Shown here one piece after another: positions 1 to 6,234 of a stretch of DNA of 8,210 bases. This stretch comes from an uncultured Magnetococcales bacterium (GTDB lineage: Bacteria; Pseudomonadota; Magnetococcia; Magnetococcales; Magnetaquicoccaceae), in the NCBI GenBank assembly GCA_903913345.1, contig CAIWLA010000587.1, positions 1 to 8,210 on the forward strand, read 5' to 3'. Position numbers and translations under genes: made by a program. How positions within the stretch are numbered: position 1 is the stretch's first letter; the number at the start of each line of letters is the position of its first letter. The notes beneath the pieces are model-generated. The model did no database searches, was not told the DNA's origin, and was given only the letters and a program-made list of their open reading frames with translations.

Positions 1-2
1 AG

Positions 3-200
3 GACATTGAGACCGCCAAGGTGGAAACCATTAAGTGGGTGATCGTCACCGGCATTGCCATCCTGGGCGGGGTGGCCGCAATCAATCGGCTTGTGCCGCC
101 GGTCCCGTCCTATTATCAGCCTCACGTCCAAGAAATGCGCCAGATGGCTCCGGTGCCCACGCTCCCGGCTCCGCCCCCTGCCTCTGCACCGATCCACTGA
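3..200 (+). CDS. C-terminal end of a membrane-anchored protein (5'-truncated by window edge)
   Basis: An open frame enters from the left edge and runs 65 residues to a TGA at 198-200. It starts with a charged, helix-forming segment (DIETAKVETIKW), followed by one hydrophobic helix of about 18-20 residues (WVIVTGIAILGGVAAINRLV) and a Tyr/Pro/Met-rich tail ending in repeated Pro-Ala. A charged 'DIETAKVETIKW' helix running into a single C-terminal membrane helix resembles the end of DUF1640-like coiled-coil proteins, which repeat 'ETxxDIExxKxE' before a C-terminal anchor. That family link is a recollection and is not proven by 65 residues. The Pro-rich tail would lie beyond the membrane and looks disordered. 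The rest of the gene lies outside the window, so its start, length and function cannot be judged. Confidence 0.7.
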   Translation, partial: DIETAKVETIKWVIVTGIAILGGVAAINRLVPPVPSYYQPHVQEMRQMAPVPTLPAPPPASAPIH

Positions 201-370
201 CACCCCGATTCCCGCCCCTGGGGCCCATTGTGGGGGTACCTTTTCGCGCCGTCGCGCTATGCCGGGCATCGTTTCGTAACAGTAACGCTACAGAAACCGT
301 TACAATACTAATGTTGCCAATCAGTTATTGCTCAACGCAGACCTGAGTTGCACCCCGTTGTTGCCCGCCC

Positions 371-410
371 ACAAAAAAGCCCGCAAGCGTTTATTCTTGC
401 GGGCTTTGTA
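371..410 (-). terminator. Rho-independent terminator behind tRNA-Leu
   Basis: A perfect 12-bp inverted repeat has arms AAAGCCCGCAAG (376-387) and CTTGCGGGCTTT (396-407) with an 8-nt loop. Read on the minus strand, the hairpin is followed by a run of six T (complement of 373-378), the classic intrinsic terminator form. It lies 34 nt beyond the 3' end of the minus-strand tRNA and most likely ends that transcript. On the plus strand the hairpin is followed only by TTTGTAAAATT, so termination in that direction would be weaker but possible. Confidence 0.88.
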
Positions 411-440
411 AAATTCTCTGGAACTTTCTGGAAGTCAATT

Positions 441-527
441 TGGTGCCCACGCCCGGAGTTGAACCGGGACGACCTTGCGGTCAGCGGATTTTAAGTCCGC
501 GGCGTCTACCTGTTCCGCCACGCGGGC
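441..527 (-). tRNA. tRNA-Leu (anticodon UAA)
   Basis: On the minus strand an 87-nt cloverleaf with an encoded CCA end (complement of 441-443) can be folded. The acceptor stem GCCCGCG pairs with CGTGGGC through one G-U pair, and the discriminator base is A, as expected for leucine. The anticodon stem GCGGA/TCCGC encloses the loop CTTAAAA, placing anticodon TAA at 491-493, which reads UUA and UUG codons. A long variable arm (GACCGCAAGGTC region) marks it as class II (Leu/Ser/Tyr), and the T-arm carries GGTTCAACTCC. It sits 100 nt downstream of the minus-strand hypothetical gene and upstream of the terminator. It may be co-transcribed with that gene or have its own weak promoter in 528-600; I cannot identify a convincing -35/-10 pair there. 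Confidence 0.96.
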
Positions 528-627
528 CTGTCGAACCAACGCATACCCCCCACTCGAAGCCCGGCATGGCTGCCAGGGTTCCGGCCACCCCCTCCCAGGC
601 GGTCGTGACCGGGCAGAAAGGGGGCCA

Positions 628-1200
628 TCACCCGTTCCTGAACCAGAACCTGAGCCAGAATTGCATACTGCGACCAGTGACATCGATCAGCATGTTGACT
701 GGCGCGAAAACATCTTCCCTTTGGCGCAACAATCTCTGATACCTCTCACGTTTTTGGACCAGAAAGTCGCGCTCTGTTGGAGAAAGAGTGGTCCCCGGAA
801 AGATCGGGACAACGATCAACTCCACCCTCTCCTTTTCGGGCGTTTCAACAAAAGAAAGTGCCCCATGGAGAGGACAATCCCTCACCGGTCCCATCTTGGT
901 GCAGTTTCCATCCCCTGTTGGTGATCGACACGGAATGGTCACCAATTGCACGGGGGGAGGAAATTGGGCATCCTCCTCCACTCTGCCGAAGTCTGCTGTA
1001 TACAGGCACCAATCCCGGACGCCATGCATGGACTTGACCGGGATTTCCGTGACCCTTGGATCCTCCTCTCTGCCACCGGTTTCACCGGTAAGAAGTCCCA
1101 TGGCACGCAAAACCCGTTGCGGAACGGTGCCTTTCAGGGCAGGACGTTCCCTTCCTCTGTCATCGGTTGCCTGTTCAAAAAGCTCTTGGTCAAGAATCAT
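628..1200 (-). CDS. hypothetical protein with Cys/His cluster
   Basis: This frame codes for 190 residues from the ATG at 1198-1200. A TTG nine bases upstream is also in frame (193 aa), but the Shine-Dalgarno GAGGG directly abuts that TTG and lies 9 nt from the ATG, so I choose the ATG. I do not recognise the family. Composition is that of a soluble cytoplasmic protein: a charged N-terminal third, a central segment with three cysteines and a histidine (C91, C100, C109, H112; C-x8-C-x8-C-x2-H), a short hydrophobic strand (VELIVVPIF, about 126-134), then a strongly charged helix (about 141-163) rich in Arg, Glu and Gln. The C-terminus is aromatic (QFWLRFWF). There is no signal peptide or membrane helix. 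The DNA looks less GC-rich than the neighbouring genes. The opposite-strand frames here are Ser/Pro-rich and look like shadows, which supports this strand. The Cys/His cluster suggests metal binding, but only as inference. Confidence 0.62.
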   Translation of the reverse strand: MILDQELFEQATDDRGRERPALKGTVPQRVLRAMGLLTGETGGREEDPRVTEIPVKSMHGVRDWCLYTADFGRVEEDAQFPPPVQLVTIPCRSPTGDGNCTKMGPVRDCPLHGALSFVETPEKERVELIVVPIFPGTTLSPTERDFLVQKRERYQRLLRQREDVFAPVNMLIDVTGRSMQFWLRFWFRNG

Positions 1201-1209
1201 TTTTGCCAA

Positions 1210-1214
1210 CCCTC
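1210..1214 (-). promoter_or_regulatory. Shine-Dalgarno site deciding the start of the 628-1200 gene
   Basis: On the minus strand GAGGG (complement of CCCTC) lies 9 nt from the ATG at 1200. The in-frame TTG at 1209 touches the motif directly, leaving no spacer, so the ATG is the better start. Confidence 0.55.
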
Positions 1215-1431
1215 AAAGAGTTGCCATCGATAGTGGCTGCATCTCTCGCGAAACACCCCTTCCCTTGCAACCGCAGACCACCCACAACCGCGCATCCTAC
1301 CAGAGGGAACCCAAACCTGTAAAAGGAATTTGCGGTCCGGTCAACAAAAGATCAAACCTTGGATGGCACCAACAGGCCGTACCACACGGGATTCCAGGAT
1401 CGGTGTTTTCGCAAGCAAACTGAAAGAAGAT

Positions 1432-1460
1432 CATACAACATTTTACAAAATAGTTGTATG
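1432..1460. repeat. AT-rich inverted repeat (candidate operator)
   Basis: The arms CATACAAC (1432-1439) and GTTGTATG (1453-1460) are perfect reverse complements separated by 13 nt. Inside the spacer is a second, smaller symmetry, TTTT-AC-AAAA (1441-1450). The patch is clearly more AT-rich than its surroundings. It overlaps or adjoins a possible -35 element (TTGTAT, 1454-1459) upstream of the autotransporter gene, the usual place for a dimeric regulator's binding site. No regulator gene is present in the window. Confidence 0.5.
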
Positions 1461-1487
1461 CTGCGGGAGGGTCGCATAGGCTACAAT
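1454..1487 (+). promoter_or_regulatory. Candidate promoter of the autotransporter gene
   Basis: TACAAT (1482-1487) matches the sigma-70 -10 consensus at five of six positions but lacks a good -35 at normal spacing. TTGTAT (1454-1459) resembles a -35 and has a poor -10 (TAGGCT, 1477-1482) at an ideal 17-nt spacing. Either choice starts transcription around 1489-1494 and leaves a 5' leader of about 130-140 nt. Both are weak matches, so the exact promoter is uncertain. Confidence 0.3.
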
Positions 1488-1615
1488 GAGCGGCGGTGAA
1501 GAACGGGTGGGGTGGACAGGCCCTCGGTGGCCGATACCAGAGCAACTCCGCAGCGCAGATCACTAAAAACAATGCGGAAATCGAGTGATAACGCACACTC
1601 AACACATACAGACAC

Positions 1616-1619
1616 AGGA
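1616..1619 (+). promoter_or_regulatory. Shine-Dalgarno site of the autotransporter gene
   Basis: AGGA, followed by a purine-rich AAAGAG stretch, lies 8 nt upstream of the ATG at 1628. It supports this start, which also places a complete signal peptide at the N-terminus. Confidence 0.6.
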
Positions 1620-1627
1620 AAAGAGTC

Positions 1628-4600
1628 ATGAATAAAATGGAACGGATGATGGGTGCAAGCCTCTTGGGCCTGGCGGCGATGATGGGTTTCCCTGGCGCGG
1701 GATGGGCTGCTGGTCCGGGAGATGTCAGTGCCGACATTCAGGCAGGCGGTGCCGTTGCCATCGCTGGCGGTGCATCGATATGGCTCATTGATGGCACCAA
1801 CAACGGAATGGGCGTTCCGGCTGCAGTCACCTTGACGGGTGGCGGTGCGGCCAACGCCCTCACCATCGGCACGGTCACTTCTACCGATGGCCACTTGGCC
1901 TCCTATACCACCGCCTTCGGCACGGGCACCACCCAGACATTGGTCTTGAGTGGCGCGACCGGCGTTGCCAACCTCAAACTGACCGTCACCGGTGACATAA
2001 CCGGAAATTCCGGGACAACCAACGCCACATCGACCCCCGCCTATGACTTGAATGTGCTCGTCAATGCCGTCAACCTTTCAATAGTCAACAGCAATACGAC
2101 CACGCTGAACGTAAAGGGAAATATCAACCTGGGATCCGGATCGATCCTTCTGACCGATGGTGGCAGCAACCGGGCGATACTCCTGATGGATGGCACCACG
2201 CCACAGACCCTGACCGGCACGGTGATTGGTTACAGTAACGGTCTATATGCCGACGGCCTGGGTACCATGGTCATCGGCAATACCGCCAATGCCCCCGCCG
2301 TCACCGCCGTCACAATCCAGGGCAATGTAGGCAGTTCCACATTCGGCTTGGGTGCCATGACCATCGCCCCTGGCTCCACCCTGACCTTCAATCCCGGCAC
2401 CACCAATGGCACCACCGGGGTTGCCTTTGATGTCAGGGGTGCTGTCGATGGCGGTTCGGGTGCCATGGGCGGCACATTGACCTTGAGTGGCGGTGATGCG
2501 ACAGCGAGTGCGGCTGGCTCGACCATTACCGGAGTCTTGATCACCGGCAACACCAATCTGACGGCACTGAATATAACGGGTGGTGCAGCGATGGCTGGCC
2601 TGGCGGGCGGTAACATGACCACAGCCACCTTCTCCGGCACGACCACCGCGACCACGATCACCCTGACCGGCGGGGCCGGTGCCCCCGGCAGCACCACCGC
2701 TGCCGGAACGAGTGGGGCGGGCGGCTCAATCGGTACGGGTGGCTTGACCTTCACCGGTCTGGTGACCGGTAATGTTTCCTTGAACGGCGGCCAGGGCGGC
2801 TCCGGCGGGAGTTTTGCGGGTGCCATCGGCGGGGCCGGTGGTTCGATCATGGTGACCAACTTGACATCGGGCATCGTTGGCAACCTGACGGTGACTGGGG
2901 GGGCGGGCGGAGATGGGGGCAGTGGGGATGCAGCGGCCATCGGTGGCGGTGGCGGCGCAGTAACCCTGACGGCGAGTGGACCCATTACCGGCACCGTTGC
3001 CCTGACCTCTGGAGCGGGCGGTGCAGCGGGGACGATGGGGGCAGGCGGGGCAGGCGGCACGGTCACGGCCAACCTGCAAGGATCGATTGGCGGCACGACA
3101 ACCCTGACAGCGGCCACCAATCCGGTCATCCTGAACTTGAACGGCGGTACGGCCACATCGGCCCAAAATGTTGGTCTGATCGATGTCACCGCCGCAACGG
3201 GTCAGGTGAATATTGCTGTTGGCGGTCCCAACGTCGTTTTCTCCGGGGATGTCGGCCACACGACCCCGGCCACCCAATTTACCGTCGCCAGCAGCGGCAT
3301 GGCGACCCTGGGGACCACGGGTGGCGCAACAACCCTTAAGGCGAAAACCATCAGTATCAACAGCGGTGGAGCACTGAAAGTCAGCAATGGCACCCTCAAC
3401 GTGAGCGGGACCACCCTTGACCTCTCGGCCACCTCCGGTGGAACCACCCAACTCATCGTTGGCTCGGCCATAAACACGACTCTGATCAATGCAACAGCCG
3501 TGACGAACGTGAAAAATACGGGTACGGTCAACGTCGTACCCTATGCCGGTATGCTCACCACCGGGTCTCTCCGCCTGGTCGATGCCAGCGGCGGCTCCAC
3601 CAACACCTGGGGGACATGGACAACACCCAATACCTTCCTGGCAACGTATAACGTCACCACTGATGCCACCGGCGTTACTCTGGCATTCAACAGCCTCCGC
3701 TCCAGTGCAGACATCACATCCCAACTCGGCATACGCAATGCGGGCGATGCCGTGCTCACGGCTTTGAACGGTGGTCTGAGCAACGCCAACCAGACATCCT
3801 TCATCGCCGCCATGGGTGGCAGCCTGAGCGATGCCAGGAATGCCCTCAACAAACTCCGTCCCGACACCACTAGCACGGCGGCCGCCGTCACCGTGGCCTC
3901 CAGTGCCATCGGTACCATCATGAATGAACATCAGAACACCCAACTGGCCGCGTTCGGTCGCTATGGTCTGCAAAAATTTGCCGACGACGAGACCCTGTCT
4001 CCGACCGGCGTCAGCTCCGGTGGTTATGCCCTGGATAGATCCACCTGGATAAAGGGGTTCGCCTCCCATGCGGGACAAAAGATGCGTGACAATGTGGAAG
4101 GGTACGCCTCAGGCCTCAAGGGCGTCACCATCGGCTGGGACGGCACAGTGGATCGCAGCAAGCTGGTTGGCCTCTCCCTCAGCTATGTCAACGAAGATGT
4201 CAATGGTGACGGAGCCGCCCAGTCCAAAACCCAGTCGGAGGTGTATCAGGGGACCGCATACGGCACCCTGATGATGAAAAATGTCTATATCAACGGCTCT
4301 CTGGGTTACGCCCATGGCACCAACAACACCCAGAGAACCACCCTCGGCGGTGCCGCCACGGGCACCTTTGATTCCGATGTCCTCTCCGGTACCATCGGGG
4401 CTGGCCTCCCCCTGGATATGGGCACCTACGCGCTGATCCCGCAGACCAATCTGGCCTACAGCCATATCCATGCCAACAGCTACACCGAGTCGGGCGACAG
4501 CAAGCTCGCCATCGGTGCAAGCAGCATGGAGACCGCCCATTGGACGGCGGGCGTCGTGGCCAGCACCAAGAGCAGAGGGGCCACCTATACATGGACCCCC

Positions 4601-4849
4601 GGCGTCCGCCTGATGGCGGACTGGGACATCACCCAAAAAGCGGCTGAAAACAGTGCCAGTTGGGTCAGCAATGGGGCCACCTTCCAAACCATGGGGCCGA
4701 AACCGACCGCCTTCGGCGGCATCGTCGGACTGAGCCTCGGCTACGCATCCCGCGATGGCATCTACGATCTCGCCATGGACTACGATGCCAACGTGCGACC
4801 GGACTTCATCTCCCATACGGGTGAGATCAAGTGGCGCATGCACTTTTAA
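1628..4849 (+). CDS. Autotransporter (type Va secretion) with Gly/Thr-rich repeat passenger and C-terminal beta-barrel
   Basis: The 1073-aa product is a surface protein predicted to be exported by Sec, after which its own C-terminal barrel sits in the outer membrane and exposes the passenger. Residues 1-27 form a signal peptide: NKMER, a hydrophobic core, and a likely cut after GWA (27). The passenger (about 28-690) is rich in Gly, Thr, Ala, Ser and Asn with alternating strand-turn patterns typical of beta-solenoids; 313-489 is a degenerate Gly-rich repeat array. Residues about 690-790 form the linker, including a helical stretch around 752-785 that would thread the barrel pore. The barrel runs from about W807 (STWIKGF) to the terminal Phe, 267 residues, the usual size of a 12-strand autotransporter domain. 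I see no cysteine in the whole protein, and no protease triad or lipase motif, so a structural or adhesive role is likelier than an enzymatic one. The binding target is unknown. It appears monocistronic. Confidence 0.92.
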   Translation: MNKMERMMGASLLGLAAMMGFPGAGWAAGPGDVSADIQAGGAVAIAGGASIWLIDGTNNGMGVPAAVTLTGGGAANALTIGTVTSTDGHLASYTTAFGTGTTQTLVLSGATGVANLKLTVTGDITGNSGTTNATSTPAYDLNVLVNAVNLSIVNSNTTTLNVKGNINLGSGSILLTDGGSNRAILLMDGTTPQTLTGTVIGYSNGLYADGLGTMVIGNTANAPAVTAVTIQGNVGSSTFGLGAMTIAPGSTLTFNPGTTNGTTGVAFDVRGAVDGGSGAMGGTLTLSGGDATASAAGSTITGVLITGNTNLTALNITGGAAMAGLAGGNMTTATFSGTTTATTITLTGGAGAPGSTTAAGTSGAGGSIGTGGLTFTGLVTGNVSLNGGQGGSGGSFAGAIGGAGGSIMVTNLTSGIVGNLTVTGGAGGDGGSGDAAAIGGGGGAVTLTASGPITGTVALTSGAGGAAGTMGAGGAGGTVTANLQGSIGGTTTLTAATNPVILNLNGGTATSAQNVGLIDVTAATGQVNIAVGGPNVVFSGDVGHTTPATQFTVASSGMATLGTTGGATTLKAKTISINSGGALKVSNGTLNVSGTTLDLSATSGGTTQLIVGSAINTTLINATAVTNVKNTGTVNVVPYAGMLTTGSLRLVDASGGSTNTWGTWTTPNTFLATYNVTTDATGVTLAFNSLRSSADITSQLGIRNAGDAVLTALNGGLSNANQTSFIAAMGGSLSDARNALNKLRPDTTSTAAAVTVASSAIGTIMNEHQNTQLAAFGRYGLQKFADDETLSPTGVSSGGYALDRSTWIKGFASHAGQKMRDNVEGYASGLKGVTIGWDGTVDRSKLVGLSLSYVNEDVNGDGAAQSKTQSEVYQGTAYGTLMMKNVYINGSLGYAHGTNNTQRTTLGGAATGTFDSDVLSGTIGAGLPLDMGTYALIPQTNLAYSHIHANSYTESGDSKLAIGASSMETAHWTAGVVASTKSRGATYTWTPGVRLMADWDITQKAAENSASWVSNGATFQTMGPKPTAFGGIVGLSLGYASRDGIYDLAMDYDANVRPDFISHTGEIKWRMHF
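2564..3094 (+). repeat. Degenerate ~37-residue Gly-rich tandem repeats inside the autotransporter passenger
   Basis: Residues 313-489 can be laid out as about five units starting near residues 313, 341, 382, 419 and 456. Each goes: a short beta strand (for example NVSLN, NLTVT, TVALT), a double-glycine run (GGxGGxGG), an Ala-rich stretch, a second glycine run (GGAGG or GGGGG), a second strand (IMVTNL, VTLTAS, VTANLQ), and a closing turn ending in Gly. Units 382-418 and 419-455 are both exactly 37 residues and align without gaps; the last is shorter (34) and the first two are more diverged. The DNA of the units has drifted well apart, so the array looks old rather than recently amplified. Confidence 0.6.
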
Positions 4850-4896
4850 AGGCTGCGAACCGGGACCGTATTGGGGTCAAAACGGGTGCTGATGCC

Positions 4897-4927
4897 CCCG
4901 ACACCACCAGGGGGATAATCCCCCTGG
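4897..4927. repeat. Interspersed palindromic repeat, copy 1
   Basis: CCAGGGGGAT (4907-4916) and ATCCCCCTGG (4918-4927) are perfect reverse complements around a single central A. The left flank is CCCGACACCA. A 27-nt stretch from 4897 to 4923 is 25/27 identical to 8184-8210 at the other end of the window, so this is a repeated element and not chance symmetry. It lies 48 nt after the autotransporter stop. A hairpin from it would be very GC-rich; a T-run (ATCATTTTTG) follows about 18 nt later, too far for a classic intrinsic terminator. Confidence 0.7.
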
Positions 4928-5028
4928 CCCCCCATACCCCATCATTTTTGCTGGCATTGTGACCAGAGTTCAGGCAACCTTGTCTTGTTCTGACTGTACA
5001 TGCCCACTTTATCCTGAAAGAGACCCCC

Positions 5029-6234
5029 ATGAACGACCCCAAACAATCACCCCTCTCCGGTCTGGGCATGGCCACCACCGCCCTCCATGCCGGTCGTCAT
5101 CTGACCGCCGAGCGGGAAAACAGCCCGGCCCTGTTTCTCACCTCCAGCTTTGTATTTCAATCGGCTGCCCAGGCCCAGGCGATATTCGCCGGGACGGAAG
5201 AAGGGAATATTTACAGCCGTTTTACCAACCCGTCCGTCGCCGCCTTTGAGGAGCGGATCGCCGCCATGGAAAATGGTGAACAGGCACTGGCCACCGCCTC
5301 TGGCATGGCGGCCATCACCACCCTGTTTCTGGCCTTTCTCTCGGCGGGGGACCACCTGGTCCTCAGCCGTTCGGTCTTTGGCTCCACCACCACCATCGCC
5401 AACACCCTCCTGGCCCGCATGGGGATCCGCACCAGCCACGTGGCCCTCTCCGACATCGAGGCGTGGCGGCAGGCCATCACCCCGGAAACCCGGATGTTCT
5501 ACCTGGAAACACCCGCCAACCCCACCCTGGAGTTGGCCGATCTGTCGGCCCTGGCCCAACTGGCCGCCGAACACCGGATTCTCCTGGCGGTGGATAATGT
5601 CTTTTGCACCCCCTGCCTGCAACGCCCCCTGGATCTGGGGGCGGATCTGGTCATCCATTCGGCCACCAAATACATGGATGGACAGGGACGGGTCATGGGG
5701 GGTGCCATCATCGGTCGCCGCGACCTGCTCATGGGGCACGTCTACCCCTTTTTGCGCAATACCGGTCCCGTTCTCTCCCCTTTCAACGCCTGGGTGCTCT
5801 TCAAGGGGTTGGAGACCCTCCCCCTGCGCATCGAAAGACAGTGCGACCATGCCGAACGGATCGCCAACCATCTGGCCGAGCGGCTCCAACCGCCCATGGT
5901 GGTCCACTATCCCGGTCTCGCCAGCCATCCGCAACACCCCCTGGCCGCCCGCCAGATGCGTCGATTCGGGGCCATTGTCTGCCTGGATGTCGGCTCCCTC
6001 GACCAGGCCCATCGCTTTATCGACAGCCTGCAACTGATCACCATTACCGCCAATCTGGGGGATGTGCGCACCCTGGTCACCCACCCGGCCACCACCACCC
6101 ATGGCCGGTTGACCCCTGACATGCGCGCCGCAGCGGGGGTCACCGATGGCCTGGTGCGGCTCTCCATCGGCCTGGAAGATGTGCCGGATATCATCGCCGA
6201 TCTGGACCACGCACTGGCGCAGATCCAACCATGA
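5029..6234 (+). CDS. metZ: O-succinylhomoserine sulfhydrylase (PLP-dependent, methionine biosynthesis)
   Basis: The 401-aa product belongs to the Cys/Met-metabolism PLP enzyme family (fold type I) and closely resembles MetZ, which makes L-homocysteine from O-succinylhomoserine and sulfide in the cytoplasm. Visible family features: YSRFTNP (62-68), whose Tyr and Arg bind the cofactor phosphate of the partner subunit; SGM (91-93) at the phosphate site; D189 in LAVDN, contacting the pyridine nitrogen; the Schiff-base lysine K214 in SATKYMDGQGR, the MetZ-type form of this motif; PFNAWVLFKGLETL (251-264); GDVRTLVTHPATTTH (345-359); and R377 in VRLSIGLEDV, binding the substrate carboxylate. Length matches the family (about 400). 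Close relatives cystathionine gamma-synthase and O-acetylhomoserine sulfhydrylase share the fold, but the DGQGR motif and overall pattern favour MetZ. The ATG is preceded by a weak GAAAGAG. No clear promoter was found in 4928-5028. Its stop overlaps the next gene. Confidence 0.95.
   Translation: MNDPKQSPLSGLGMATTALHAGRHLTAERENSPALFLTSSFVFQSAAQAQAIFAGTEEGNIYSRFTNPSVAAFEERIAAMENGEQALATASGMAAITTLFLAFLSAGDHLVLSRSVFGSTTTIANTLLARMGIRTSHVALSDIEAWRQAITPETRMFYLETPANPTLELADLSALAQLAAEHRILLAVDNVFCTPCLQRPLDLGADLVIHSATKYMDGQGRVMGGAIIGRRDLLMGHVYPFLRNTGPVLSPFNAWVLFKGLETLPLRIERQCDHAERIANHLAERLQPPMVVHYPGLASHPQHPLAARQMRRFGAIVCLDVGSLDQAHRFIDSLQLITITANLGDVRTLVTHPATTTHGRLTPDMRAAAGVTDGLVRLSIGLEDVPDIIADLDHALAQIQP

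Larger units (their letters stand above)
1201..1627. other. Divergent intergenic region, no gene seen
   Basis: This 427-nt stretch separates the minus-strand hypothetical gene from the plus-strand autotransporter and must carry promoters for both. No open frame in it has protein-like composition; the frames that cross it are shadows or extensions from flanking genes. It holds an AT-rich inverted repeat (1432-1460), a TACAAT -10-like hexamer (1482-1487) and a leader of about 130 nt. In the leader, a weak 6-bp stem TCCGCA (1547-1552) / TGCGGA (1573-1578) could form around a 20-nt loop. I could not find a convincing promoter for the minus-strand gene; TTGCAA (complement of 1274-1279) is the only -35-like hexamer I noticed and has no good partner. 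Confidence 0.6.

Noticed and set aside
441..527. tRNA-Leu as an integration (att) site of a genomic island
   Set aside because: I looked for a second copy of the tRNA 3' end and for an integrase gene in the window and saw neither. The edge of an island outside the window cannot be excluded.
1363..1383. TGGCAC in the intergenic region as half of a sigma-54 promoter
   Set aside because: The expected TTGC element five bases later is absent (GGCCG instead).
788..1423. 211-residue plus-strand frame across the hypothetical gene and intergenic region
   Set aside because: It is Ser/Pro/Arg-rich without a hydrophobic pattern and lacks a good ribosome site. The minus-strand frame has an ordinary protein composition and a well-placed GAGGG.
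2230..3189. 319-residue Pro/Val/Ala-rich frame on the minus strand
   Set aside because: Its Pro-rich composition is simply the complement of the Gly-rich codons (GGN gives NCC) of the passenger. It is a shadow.
2726..4078. 450-residue open frame on the minus strand inside the autotransporter gene
   Set aside because: It has no homology that I recognise, is Gly/Arg/Asp-rich and lies wholly antisense to a clearly recognised gene. Long antisense frames are expected opposite GGC/GCC/ACC-rich repeat coding DNA.
4907..4950. G/C palindrome plus T-run as an intrinsic terminator for the autotransporter
   Set aside because: The T-run starts about 18 nt after the hairpin instead of directly behind it, and the second copy shows it is a repeated element. 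A looser role in 3' end formation stays possible.
5047..6228. 393-residue open frame antisense to metZ
   Set aside because: It is the complement of a gene with all the MetZ catalytic residues; the composition (Gly/Gln/His-rich) is typical of a shadow frame.
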